64,000 nt of DNA, taken from Zeugodacus cucurbitae (lineage: Eukaryota; Arthropoda; Insecta; Diptera; Tephritidae). The position numbers and the translations under genes are program-made. This document shows positions 22,792 to 35,120 of this stretch, piece by piece. The notes below the pieces were generated by a model. That model made no database searches, was not told the DNA's origin, and saw only the letters and a list, made by a program, of their open reading frames with translations. Numbering within the stretch: the first letter of the stretch is position 1; every line of letters begins with the position of its first letter. Where the stretch lies: the NCBI RefSeq assembly GCF_028554725.1, contig NC_071670.1, positions 4,774,001 to 4,838,000 on the forward strand, written 5' to 3'.

Positions 22792-23267
22792 GCGCCTAAA
22801 AGCACACAACGGTCCTTGGAGGAGAGTCGCTGATAGAGACAACATTTAACACGCGTGTCTGCTAGGTGTACGTTGTGCGACGCGCTAAATGTGCCATGTT
22901 GCACGTCATTAACGACAGCTATTTACACACAACACAGCACAACTCAACTCAACTTGGCTGACAGTCGAAAGTAATATGTATTACATTAATGCAAATGACA
23001 AGTGTGCGGTGAAGTATGCAACAAATATGTACGCTCCTAAATGTATGCTCTGCGCGCCACAGCTTGGAAGGAGGTGGCAACATAGACATTTAATTCAAAC
23101 AGTCGTATATCTAATGATGACTTAATGCCGAAAGTCATATGATAACTGACTAGCAGCAGTAAGCACTAAACCGCAGTCTGTGAACTAAATAAGCCTAAAT
23201 GTATGCATTGCATTGTACACAACTAGCAAGCAAAAGTATTTCCCTTATGGCAAGCATACTTTTAGGT
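22792..23267. repeat. Outpost cluster of the CCTAAAAGTATGC word
   Basis: Four copies in under 500 bases: GCGCCTAAAAGCACAC at 22792, CCTAAATGTATGC at 23036, GCCTAAATGTATGC at 23193 and the reverse form GCATACTTTTAGGT at 23254. They match the motif of the large cluster at 55.2-63.7 kb. Confidence 0.65.
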
Positions 23268-25420
23268 TTACCAACTCTGTGTGTTTATTAAGGAAATTCT
23301 TTGGTAATTTCGTTTAGCTCGCTTTATGGCGGTTTTGCCCACAGGTATATTGCGGTAGTCGGTGTCATATTCGTTGTCACTTGACACGCACACAATTTTA
23401 ATGAGGTTGCCGCGGCAAACAATGGCGTGCCGATTTGTGGTGGATGTGTGTATTATGAGGATTGTAATTGAAGATTGTATATGTTTTATTTCGTTTTGAT
23501 TATGAAATATATCACTTCATTAAAATTTTCTGCTTTTTTTATTTGCTTTCCTTGAAGCTTGAAGTGCTGTAGGCTTAGGCAGAATTATGAGTCTTAAACT
23601 CTCACTGGTTAGCATTCTCTAAACAAGAAGCGACTTATTTTGAATCTCAAGTCCCTATTGAAGTACCACAACTTCAACTCTCTCTACCATTAAAGTCAAG
23701 TAGAAGTGCTTTGAGTCGAACTCCAAACGTATAGGGAACTCCAGGTTCCTCTCCTCTAGGGTTAAGATATAAGGTTGGTCGGCAATTACCAGTAAAACGG
23801 AAAAGAAGCACGTAGTATCCTCACTGTCTAGTTAAACAAGTTAGGTGGGGTTTCCAGCCAAAAGCGCTTTCGAGAAAGCTTAGATATGAGCTTTCAGAAA
23901 ACTTAAGCTTAAAGTGAGCTTTCCGTGTCTTGAAATTGTGTACAAACATCGAAAGTATGACTATCAATTTCAAATTAATATCAAAACCACTGAGTACCGA
24001 CCTTTTTTCCATGCTATAAGTTATTTCAAAGTTTTTAGGGCAATTATGGATTGAAGTTTTAAACGATTCGATTGCTGACGTAGAAGATAAGTCCTTCCAA
24101 GGCCTTAAGCACGTTTGATGAATTAAATTTTTTCTTCTGCATAAACGGTATTTTTGTCGAAGGTAAATAATGTCGTCAGCCAAAAATACATGTAACTGTA
24201 AATATTTTGATGAATATATATGATGTTGAGTCATTGCCGCAGATAAGAATAATGGAAATGAATAATGTTAGCGGCATAAATGGATGATGAATGAGGGCAG
24301 AATGACTAAGGCAGCGCAGGAAGTGAAGCGAAGGCGATAGAGAGATGTTTACTAAAGACGATTTATGTAACCGAAGCGAAGATAAGGTACGCGCAAGTGA
24401 AATGCTAAGTATTTGAGGTTAGGTGTCGAATAATATAGATATTTACTTCTACACACACGTCGACGTCTGCCAAAAAGCTTATGTATTAATTAAAAAGCGC
24501 TTTAAAGTCGCAAAGCAAAACATGAAAATATAATTAAAATTCGAAATTAAAACAGAAATCACCACAGGCTGTAATTACAGCTAGCTGGCAATTGAAGCGT
24601 ATCATATTTTGGTAGCTATAACTGTATATTTGCTTTTGCATAGAGCTTAATCCACACGCATACGCACACACTCCGCCAGACACGTCTTGCGCCTTGCAGC
24701 TTAAAAAGGATATTCATTTGCTAATTTAATTGAATCCAAGACAAATGTCACTGAATCAATAGCTGAGTGTTGGCGTGTTTGTGTGTGGGAGATTGAAAAA
24801 TATATTTATGCTAACAAATTCAATTAGAAAATTAAATTAGATGAAAGCTTGGCTGTATCAGCACAAAAAAAAATAAAAAAAAAAAAAATAATAATACCGA
24901 CTGCTTACAGTTGGCGAAAGAAAGCGAATGAAAGAAGCAGCAGTTTGAATGCGCATTGATACAAAGCGATTATGGAATCAAGGAATTAAGGCATAAAGAA
25001 AAAGAAAGCCAATGAAAGCTGTCATCAACAAAAGCACAAACTGATTTAGTTCTGAGAATATATGTATGTATAATGGAAGAAAGAAGGAAAAAGTTGAGGA
25101 AGGAAAAGTATTTATTGAAAGCTGACGATGCGTATGTATGTTTGTCAGTTAGGAAGTGTCAAGTATTGATTATGGAAGCTGCGAGAGATGTAGTAGTGGA
25201 AAACAGTGATTAAAAGCTAAGGTGCTTAGTGCAGAATTGTGATTCAATGCTTTGAAGCCGAATAAGGTAAACGAAGCGCTACAAAAGAAGCGTTATTTCG
25301 GTAGAATGTTGGAGTTATGATGAATTTTCAATACAATTGTATTACCAAAAGCTCATAAATAAAGATTTCTGTAAAGCTTTCATACTAATTTGTGGAGAAG
25401 AGAGTTTAAATCTAAGCTAA

Positions 25421-25700
25421 GAGTTTAAGGCCAAGCTTCTTGCTGAAAGGAGTGACGCCCCTTTGATGACAACAGCCAAATATACAACAATATTACTCAC
25501 ATGTTTAGCTTCATCTTTTCAAATCTATTATAGCAATCCGTACATGAAGAAGCTCAGAGAAACCTTCCAGAGATTCTGTCTATTAAAAAAGGATTAAAAG
25601 AAAGCGCTTACATATTTTAAAGAATTAAGACCAAGCTTCTTGCGCAATGGGTGGGGCCCCTTTGATATCAACAGCCAAATATACAACAATCTTACTGAAT
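25421..25700. repeat. Tandem duplication, period about 200 bp
   Basis: CCAAGCTTCTTGC at 25431 and 25631 is followed in both copies by GCCCCTTTGAT, then CAACAGCCAAATATACAACA and TTACT. Copies are about 85% alike over 75 bases by eye. Confidence 0.75.
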
Positions 25701-28700
25701 CTTCCAAAATGTCAACTAAAAATTGGAAGCCTAGAAGAGTGGCTATTATTGGTAAAAGATTTCATGAAGTATGGGATTTGAACCAGACATCCAGTAAGTG
25801 GTAGTCACGCATTGAATGCACTTTTCTTCAACCAGCGCATTTTTGATCTCTCACCAAATCAACCATTCAATACATAGCTCAATTGAAGCCAAACGCGGTT
25901 TCTGCCGCAATAACAAAGGCTTCTTCAAATACCCTTTCAGTAAGCCGGAAGCCATAGCCTGAATAGTTCCGATTTCGAGTATACAGTGTCTATGCTGGTG
26001 ACGGCCACATGAGCCCCTAAATCCAATGAAGGCATGCCAGCAAACATTAATAGCAGGCGTTGAGCTGGCGCGTGTATAGAGTATTATCTCGATGCTTTGA
26101 GAAATAATGCCAATATGACACTTGTGTGCATGGCGCGTGGCACAATTATAACAACAAATAAAACAAAACAAATGAAAACGCGATTCGAATACAATATCCA
26201 CCGTCACGTCTATATATAACGACAAAACGAATTCATTACGCAGGTAAAAATAAATTAACATATATGTATGTTTGATGAATTGAAAGGCATGTAAATATAC
26301 GCCTGCCGAAGGACCATAGGTATGCGCCGCGGATGAACGGCCAGTGCTCGCAGAACTCGAGCTTCACAGCTCAATAGTCTCTTGACGAAGAAGGTTATCT
26401 ACTGTTTTGTGCGCGGAAGCAGGGAAAGTGTGGTGGTTTGTGTCCCCCACTTCACTGTATATATCTGCGTGCTTAAATGTCCGCTGAATGAGCGACTTGT
26501 ATGCGGCTGCGTCGCTGAGGCTGAGGTTGAGGTAGCGCGCGAGCTCTGTTGGTTGTATGAATAACAACGAATGAATGCGTACTTAAATGGGCAGATAGTT
26601 GCAGCGTCGCCGTTGAATACCGAAGGACGTTAAGTTGCGCTGCTTCAGTTGAGTTTGAATAGGCAACGTGGCGCAACGGATACTCGACGGAAGGCATCAT
26701 TGGATGGATGTCTGCCTGCCTGCCCTACACTGCTGGTTCTGCATAAATGCCGCATTGGAATGCTCAAAAGCTCGTCGGAAGCAACGGTTCGCAAGTTTTT
26801 GGTGTGCCTTGTTGGGTGTCTACGAATAGTTATAGTAGTTAAATTTATTCTCGTGTGCTTGCTTAGTTGCTGTTTGCCGTCATTATTTGCGGTATGTACC
26901 GTTGAATGTTTCGCATTTCACCAGAGTAGAGTGCCTGTTGTTTAACGACCAGCTGAGCCTATGAAAATATTTTAACGACTCAAGTGGCGGTGTTTGAGCA
27001 TGTTGGGCAAACAGCAGAAAAGCATTAAGTGTGTGTCGTCTGGAGTGGGTGGCGGCAGCGGTGGGTTGCCTCCTATTATATTATATACATTGTATTGCAA
27101 GTGTTGTAGTGTGGAGGATCGCTCGTAAATCGCTGTTGGGAGGTAAACACGAAACTCAAAAGTTAAGAAAATAATTTTGTTGGCAAATAGTTTCATGGTA
27201 GTCGGCGAAGCAATGCATATTATTAGTCGATTAGCATGTTTTCATGCACTGGCAGGATAGTAAATAATATTTGGAGAAAATTTTTGTCATTTTTGGGGTG
27301 TGAAAGTCAGCTTGTGTTAACTCTTGAAGTGAGTATGCTGGGGTTATAATATAGAAATAGTTCGTGTAGTGGCTTATGAAGAGGATCTCATGTTAATATT
27401 ATATGTTTTGTTGATGTTTTAGCGGGACAAAACAATAATTTTGAGGAACACTGTCGAGTGGGCAGTCCTTAGTAAGATAAATATCCGGGTCCGTTCCTGT
27501 TACGTAGATTCGACTGTTGTGGAATCTTGTTCTTGTATTGTTCTCTGATTGTATATGAAGAACTGAAGAGTTCGTAACTTTAAGAAGCTTAATATTTATG
27601 GAATAGTGATCCATTATGAAGATATAACCTCAAAACTGTATTTGTTCATCAAAGATCGGTAGGTTCTAAGTTGATTTCTCAGTGCAGAGAATTTATTTGG
27701 GGATTTTTGAACTTCCATATAACATAACTCCGAAAATTGAATTTTTAACCCCACATTACCACTTTTCTTTTCTTTTCTTTTGGACTCCTATGAGAAGTAG
27801 TAGTAACGTTTTTGGACACCAGAGGTCGCGAGTTTAAAAGTTGCTTTCTAAGCACTTGTGTTTAGATATTCAAAGTCACTTTACAGTCATAGAGAAGCTT
27901 TCATTTCCATCTACAGTTTCGATTGATACTGAATTATACTAAGATGCCTTAGTCTGATTTTGCTAGGGAATTCTTTATCTGGTTGGTGTACTAAGAGGTT
28001 ATTCTCACTAAATATGTCCATGTCAATTTAAACTATTTTTCTTTAGCAAATAATTCGAAAGATCTTAAAATGGTGCAGTTCCTTAGGCGTTTTCTCTCAT
28101 CGAGGAGGTCAAGGTCGTTGCGATGTGGAACAGCAAACTTCCTCATGTCTAAAAAAAAAGAATATATACTAATAAATAACTTCCAATACACTGGACCTTT
28201 TGGATCCATAACCCCATAACGAGTTTGCCAACGGTAGTACGAATCACAGAAAGAAGAGAGAAATGTATGAGAGGGAGGAGGAGGAACGCGGACTACTAAG
28301 CTGAATTAAGCTTGATTTGTTACAGTTTTATATGAAATGTGTGTTTAAGACTCTCTCCCAATCAATAAAAATTACTTTTTATATATTCAAATGAGCCCCA
28401 GGACCTCGTATTTCAACTCAAAATTGAGATAGCTTTTCTTTTTTGGATTTTTTTGGGTAATTTTGCGCCAAACAAATCAATTGAAGCTGTTTCAGATGGT
28501 CACTGCAAATTGGTTTGCATAAAAAATACCGCTCGATAAGGGTACACGCGCCATTTTGTTAGTGCACATACAATAAATAAATATCCAGCTTAATGATTTT
28601 AATACCGAAAAAATCTAAATAAGCGGCTTTTTGGCTTTAACCCAAATTCAATATGATTGGATTACCCACCTCATCACAGCAGACACAAACCGAAATTGAC

Positions 28701-30174
28701 TTTGTTTATACTCAAAACCTAACCTAACAATGGCGTGGAAGGCAAGCCAACAGCAAAAAGTAACAACAACAATTACAACAATGTAGGCAAACTAACTAAA
28801 ATGAAATGAACTTGGCCAAGTCGAGTAGTCTTATGCATTCAAAGCCAACTTTGCCATTTCCATAGAATACACACACACTCATATACAAACACAGGGTGTT
28901 ACAAGCGCACAAAAGCTTTGCCAAACACTAATACACCCCGAAACTGACTGACAGTCGCAGTCGCAGTAGTGATGCTGATTGCCAGCTCAGTTGGAAAAAA
29001 TTAAGCCTGCAAGTGAAGGGTATCCAACACATAGATATACATACATATACATTTAACTTTTTTTTTAATAAACTTAATGCTCAAACAGCATTGGTACGAG
29101 CAAACACTGGCTGTATAGTGAGAGTGTGTTCACACACACCTACACACTCCTGTTTGCCTATGGGTGCTGAGCCGTGTAAAGTAAATAAACGTGCTATGCT
29201 AACAAATGCACTAGAACAACAAAAACAACAACAAACAAATAATAACAATATCTATGGCCAACACCATTTGTTGTGCAACTACATAACAAAGACTGTGGTG
29301 ATGCCTGTATGTGGGTGCTTATTTTAGTTTGTAGTATAGAATTGCTCTAGTTGCTTGATAAAGTAGTTGCTCACGTCACGTCCTTCGCTAGGTGGCTGAT
29401 GAGCAATAAAGACTGCTTTTAAATCAAACAAGTAAGATATTTCAAACTGTTGTTGATTTTTGGATGACTGTTGAGTTGCCAACTGATTTTTTGTATAGGA
29501 ACTTTTTTTTTGTAATTTTCTTATTAATTATTTTAAAATTGTTAAATTTTTAGAAATTGGTATAAATAGTTTTTCTTTATTTACTATAATAATTACTTAT
29601 ATTTAGAATGTATTAATATGAATTTTGCAAATTTTTTTTTAATTTTTAATACATTTTTCAACCAAATAATAAAAAAAATTATAAAATTTATTACAAAAAA
29701 AAAAACAATTAAAATTAAAAAAAAATATATTAAAATTAACTAAACAATTTTTATTTACATTTAATATAATTAAAAATGTTTAAATTTTTTAATTGTTATA
29801 TTTTTAAATTTTAGGAAGTCTTATTATCCTTGCTTGAATTTGCAATTTTAGTTAATATTTTCAAATACATATATTTTTTAATTACTTCCAAACGGTTGAT
29901 TATAATTAAATATTTTTTTTTAAGTTTATTGTTCTCCATGAGTGTACATTTATTTTTTTTTTTTGTTTTTGATGGATAAATATAAATTTAAAATTTTTAA
30001 TTTTTTATTTTTCGCAAATATTTTATATGCTTCATTTGGCCACTTAATTGTATAAATTATTGTATATTTTTAAATAAAAAAAATTATATTAAACAGTTTA
30101 CAAACTGTCAAAACAGTATTTAAATTACATAAAAAAGATTATAAATTAAATGAACAAATTTTATATAACTTTTA

Positions 30175-31470
30175 CTTTATGTTATCAAATTTTTCTCAAA
30201 AAATAGTCTTTAAAAAATAACTTTTTAGAATTAAAAATTTAGTTATTACAGTATAATATTTTTTTAAAACGGTATTTTATAAATAAATTATTGAAAAAAT
30301 TAAATAAAAAATAAAAAATTATTTAAATAAAATTACGATTACATTTTAAAATACATAAAATTTAAAATTCATCTCAAAAAATTGTCTTTAAAAAATAAAA
30401 AAAACTAACTTCTTAGAATTAAAAATTAAGTTATTACATAATAATATTTTTGAAAAAAAAAAAAATTATTTTCTAAACACATAAAATTCAAAATTTTTCT
30501 CAAAAAAAATATTATTTTTCTAAACACATAAAATTCAAAATTTTTCTCTAAAAAAATATTATTTTTGAAATTAATATTTTATCAAATTATAATATTTTTT
30601 TGCTTACGATTTTTGCTTAATATTCTAATACATAGAATTTAAAATTTTTCTCAAAAAATTGTCTTCAAAAAATAAAAAAATAACTATTTAGAATTAAAAA
30701 TTAATTTAATACAGTATAATATTTTTTGAAAACAAAAAGAAATAATTTTATTATTTTTTTTATCTGCAAAATTAAATTTATAAAAAAATGATTGAAAAAA
30801 TTAAATAAAAAATTATTTAAATAAAATAAAATTACGATTAGATTCTAAAATACATGAAATTTAAAAACGTTCATTAATAAATAATAAAAATAACCTTTTA
30901 GAATTAAAAATTGAGTTATTACAATATAATATTTTTTGAAAAAAAAAAATAATAATACATAATTTTATTATTTTTCTATATCTACAAAATAAAATTTATA
31001 AAAAAATGATTGAAAAAATTAAATAAAAAATTATTTAAATAAAATAAAATTACGATTAGATTCTAAAATACATAAAATTTTTCTCAAAAAATTGTCTTTA
31101 AAAAATAAAAAAACTATTTTAGAATTAAAAATTGAGTTATTACAATATAATATTTTTTTGAAAAAAAAATTAATTTTATTATTAAATTTATAAAAAAATT
31201 ATTAAAAAAATTAAATGAAAAATAAAAAATTATTTAAATAAAATAAAATTACGAATAGATTCTAAAACACATAAAATTTTAAATTTTTCTCAAAAAATGT
31301 TCATTAAAAAATAACCTTTTAGAATTAAAAATTAAGTTATACAATATAATATTTTTTGAAAAAAAGAATAATACTTAATTTCATTATTTTTTTATAACTG
31401 CAAAATTAAATTTATAAAAAATGATTGAAAAAATTAAATAAAAAACTATTTCAATAAAATAAAATTAATA
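30175..31470. repeat. AT-rich satellite, six copies, period about 180-275 bp
   Basis: The unit TTCTCAAAAAATTGTCTTTA, then AAAAATAA, then TTTTAGAATTAAAAATT, then AGTTATTACA-TATAATATTTTT recurs near 30190, 30370, 30645, 30868, 31083 and 31285. GAATTAAAAATT and ACAATATAATATTTTT stay recognisable in every copy. No gene is present. Confidence 0.85.
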
Positions 31471-32429
31471 AATAAATAATACATTTTATAAAATTAAAAA
31501 AAATATTTTAACAAAGAAAAAAGTGCAAACAATATTTTTTGAATTCCTAAAATTTATATATATAATTTATAAATTATTTTTTGTTTCTATTTATAGCTTA
31601 GTTAGTTAAAAAGTATAAACAATTAAAAAAACAACAATTTTTCTTTCCTAATCTACCATATATTCAACTATATAAACTTCCCTAACTCGAATGCCTGTAG
31701 TCTACAAACAATCTTCGAGTTAGAGAGACTTCCGAGTTACGGAAGGTAATATGGATGAAATTTTACTTTATTGCCAACTCAATAGGACGAATTATGGAGA
31801 AGTTGGAAGTTCAACTGTATTTGTTTTCTGTTCAAATTTTCTACCAATAATTCTTTGAATTTTTTTTTTTTTTAACTTACCCAAAATTACTGCAAAAATC
31901 AGCATTTGTATAATATATATATTTTTTTTATTATTTATCATTAATATTATTTGAATTCATTGCATCTCCTAAACCGTTCTATTGATTTCTACTCAAAAAA
32001 AGGTACACCTTTTCAGTGTAAAAAAGTAATTTAATCGCATTATCCTTTAAGCTGCGTCACCCAATATGCAGCCACAACTTTGTGACATATGGATAATGCA
32101 AATATTTGTTGTATTTATCTTATATTTTACTGGATTAATTTTATGCAATAGAAAAATTTTGTAGCATTTTAATATGAATATGTATTTTACATATATGCAT
32201 ATATGTATATGGAAATATGTAATATATTTTATTATATTATGTATCGTATGTGTGTGAGTTTGTTTGCAGTATATCTGAAGAGAATCCCCTGAGCTCAATA
32301 TTTACATTCATGCTACCTTTAAGCCTTTATAAATGGACACATCAAATATTTATGCCAAAAAATCACAAGCATAAATAAACTCTATCAAAAACGCACACAT
32401 ACATACATACATGGTTTAAATATTTATAA

Positions 32430-32520
32430 ATCTCTATATATATATTTTTATATTTATATTTATATATATGTGTATATATATATATATATACATTTTCTAT
32501 ATATTTATATGTATGTGTAT
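32430..32520. repeat. TA-rich low-complexity tract
   Basis: Alternating TATATA with TATTTATA variants, ending in TATGTATGTGTAT. It is a simple-sequence tract with no coding content. Confidence 0.8.
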
Positions 32521-33395
32521 TCATTGAAGTCTCCCTCAACCGCCGCTGGTGTAACTTTAATATTTAACTACATTTTAATAAACTAAATAACATACAAATT
32601 GGGGTTACGTATACGCCATGGAGCTGCCCAAGGGGACCAACAAGCGGCTGTCAGGAACAAAGGCACAGCACAACGTGTGTGTGTGTGAGTGTAGTTGAAA
32701 TTTGAAATGCACAAACTGCTACAAAGGCAACATATGTGCAGTTTGTATGAAAAAGTAGCAAAGAGAAGGTAAAAGAAATAATAATCAAATATGAGAAAAA
32801 GTAGAAAAAAATCTGGGAAAAAAATCATATAAAAAATTAAACAAAAAATATATAAAATTCTTATAATAGTCTAAAAAATATATAAAAATGCAAGCATGTG
32901 CATGCTTGCGCTTACTATGCAATGTAAACTACATATTTGCATGTAAAAATATGCATGCAAATATGCGCTTTTATGTGTCATGTGTGTGCCTGTGTGTGTC
33001 TGAGTTAGTGCATGACGCTGGCGTGCGTTGATAGATTACGTAAATTTTTCATTGGGGAATTTAATATGCGCACAAGCACACAAACAAGCATCACACACAC
33101 TCTCACACTCTGCCTTAAACAGCACACATGCTTAGACACATTCTTGGCAATATTTAGAAGAGAAATTTATTTACAGTAGCGTAGCGCAAGGCAAACAACA
33201 AAAGCAAAAAAGTAAAGAAAAGCTAACATAAATGCCACAGAAAGGTTAAATAGCACACAACTGAAACAAATGTGTGCTGACATGAACCGTTAGAACAACA
33301 ACAATAACAATAAGAAGAATGACGCTTGTGTTAGCAGCAGAAACCACCACACAAAAGTCAATACGCAAATAGAAGGCGCACACACACATTCACTC

Positions 33396-33408
33396 ATATT
33401 ACATATGA
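33396..33408 (+). repeat. 5' target-site duplication of the R1-clade element
   Basis: ATATTACATATGA here matches 38265-38277 exactly on the far side of the element. The first A could instead belong to the poly(A) tail of the 3' copy, so the duplication is 12 or 13 bases. Confidence 0.9.
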
Positions 33409-33442
33409 GAACATGTGAAGTGTTTAGAGTGAAGCAGACGTG
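33409..33442 (+). promoter_or_regulatory. Internal DPE promoter of the retrotransposon
   Basis: AGACGTG occupies 33436-33442. If the first element base after the target-site duplication (33409) is +1, the motif begins at exactly +28, the DPE position used by the internal promoters of jockey- and I-type fly non-LTR elements. No Inr consensus is evident at +1. The agreement between the duplication boundary and DPE spacing supports a complete 5' end. Confidence 0.7.
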
Positions 33443-33854
33443 TTTTTTGTGAGGCCCTTGGGTTTTGTACGAATCTCCAAGTTTTTTCACACCAACAACA
33501 ATAGTTTAGCTTGAAGCTTTTCAGGAAACTGGAAGTCTTTTGTCTGGACACTATACCTACAGGAATAGATAAGTAGAAATTGCTTTTTTTTATTAAAATT
33601 AATTTGCACTTGCCTGTTTTTTCCGCGGCAAATTGAAAAATTAAACATTATTTCCCCTATTAGCGATTGAGACAAAAAAACGTGCGTTTAATCTATTCTG
33701 CCGTTTTGTTTTGCTCGATCAGCTGATCCCCTTTGTGTTTTCTCTTCTCCTTTGGTTTTGGCGTTGCCAACCATTGGAAATATAAATAGAGTGTTAGCGT
33801 TAGGAACTGAACGTACCTTACTGACAGGTGTTCTCAAACATTTTTTGCGGAGGT

Positions 33855-35120
33855 ATGGCCTCTGAAAATGGTGATCGACGAACACCGGAGAATCCTTTTA
33901 GAAGGAACTCCAAAATAATGAGAACGCCTCCAAACGGCAACAACGAGGTACCCACAGCTTCTGGATCAACAAAGAATGGCGACAATGTCGACCAAGTTAA
34001 AAGCGGTGGAAAAAATCTGGAACCGCAGATTGGTGAAACTGCAAATGTTTTCAGTAAACTTGGTACTAAGATTAAAGAGTTAGAAAACATTATGTCTGGC
34101 CAACGACACATTAACCAAGCCATGCGCGATGTAGTAAGCAGCATAGTGAGTCTGTATAATAAAGCAGAAAAAAACGAAAGTGCACTGAAGAAAACTATGG
34201 TGGAGAAAGTGCTTATTAGTAAAGAGGTAATTACTCCAAAAAGACTGCGGGAGTTACAAGGCCAACTACCACCAACAAAGAAACATAAGAATGTAAACGA
34301 AAAATCGCAGCCAACATATAGCGAGACCTTGAAATCAGCAGGAAATAAACCCAGCGCAGGTGAAAAATGGGTGGATGTGGTAAAGAAGAAGAGGCCAATA
34401 GAGAAAAAAATCAGATTGAAACCAGACGCTATTATTTTAACCAAAAAAGACGGCGCTTCTTATGCTGATATATTGCGTAAAATAAAAAGCAACAGTGAGC
34501 TCGAAGATTTGGGATCGAATGTGACATATATTAGAAAAACTCTTAAAGGAGATCTTTTACTGGAACTGAAAAATCAAACGGACAAGAGAGCCGAAACTTT
34601 TCAGAATGCCCTAGAGGAAGTGGTCGGAGAGATGGCTATAATACAGCCAAAAAGCCACAATGTTACAATAGTATGTAAGGATTTAGATGAAATAACCACT
34701 CCTGAAGAAATTTGCGACGCATTGCAAAAGGAGTGCGGATTCCAGAACTTAGGGAAATCGAATATTAAAAATATGCGAAAAACACGTAGCGGCACACAGA
34801 TAGCTCTGTTGTGTCTTCGTGCCCAAGATGCCAAAGCGGCACTTAAGCGTGGCAAAATAAAGATCGGATGGTCGATTTGTCGCCTCAGGGAATATGCCCC
34901 TATACCTCGTTGTTTTAGGTGTTTTCAACTAGGTCACATGGCACGAACATGCTGTAACCCGATTGACAGGTCTTCCCTCTGCACACGTTGTGGAACCGGG
35001 GGGCACGTTGCAAAGTTATGTACCAACGCTCCAAGCTGTATGCTTTGCAAAGGAGATCACTCAGTCATGAGCACCACTTGCCCCAAGTACTTAGAAATGT
35101 CAAAATCACTGCGTAAATGA
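33855..35120 (+). CDS. Retrotransposon ORF1 (gag-like nucleic-acid-binding protein)
   Basis: 421 residues from the ATG at 33855. A GTG 27 bases upstream keeps the frame open but ATG with a purine-rich context is the better start. The N-terminal half is hydrophilic with coiled-coil-like stretches; the middle resembles the RNA-binding region of insect ORF1 proteins (KLGTKIKELENI, then ITTPEEICDALQKECGF). The C-terminus has three zinc knuckles: CFRCFQLGHMARTC near 353, CTRCGTGGHVAKLC near 376 and a variant CMLCKGDHSVMSTTC near 395. ORF1 proteins of this type coat element RNA and help it return to the nucleus. The stop TGA overlaps the ORF2 start as ATGA. Confidence 0.9.
   Translation: MASENGDRRTPENPFRRNSKIMRTPPNGNNEVPTASGSTKNGDNVDQVKSGGKNLEPQIGETANVFSKLGTKIKELENIMSGQRHINQAMRDVVSSIVSLYNKAEKNESALKKTMVEKVLISKEVITPKRLRELQGQLPPTKKHKNVNEKSQPTYSETLKSAGNKPSAGEKWVDVVKKKRPIEKKIRLKPDAIILTKKDGASYADILRKIKSNSELEDLGSNVTYIRKTLKGDLLLELKNQTDKRAETFQNALEEVVGEMAIIQPKSHNVTIVCKDLDEITTPEEICDALQKECGFQNLGKSNIKNMRKTRSGTQIALLCLRAQDAKAALKRGKIKIGWSICRLREYAPIPRCFRCFQLGHMARTCCNPIDRSSLCTRCGTGGHVAKLCTNAPSCMLCKGDHSVMSTTCPKYLEMSKSLRK

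Larger units (their letters stand above)
20021..33395 (-). other. Large intron (A to B), part downstream of the retrotransposon
   Basis: About 13 kb of intronic DNA by the exon model. It contains local duplications (20.9-21.4 kb, 25.4-25.7 kb), a small cluster of the CCTAAAAGTATGC word (22.8-23.3 kb) and an AT-rich satellite (30.2-31.5 kb). GC-richer stretches at 22.3-22.7, 25.9-26.1 and 26.3-27.1 kb could be enhancers. The open frames there (22270-22653, 25851-26261, 26364-26945) start mostly at non-ATG codons and resemble no protein I know. Confidence 0.5.

Noticed and set aside
25760..25830. tRNA-like GGTTTGAACCAG/GGATTTGAACC box near 25775 on the minus strand
   Set aside because: The T-stem does not pair properly and no acceptor stem or D-arm could be folded; it looks like a chance box.
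25851..26261. 136-codon minus-strand open frame
   Set aside because: Cysteine/histidine/isoleucine mixture with no family resemblance, a non-standard beginning and no matching splice phases; probably chance in a GC-richer intronic island.
33828..33854. GTG as a start for retrotransposon ORF1
   Set aside because: A GTG start is not expected in an insect mRNA; the ATG at 33855 lies in the same frame with a good context.
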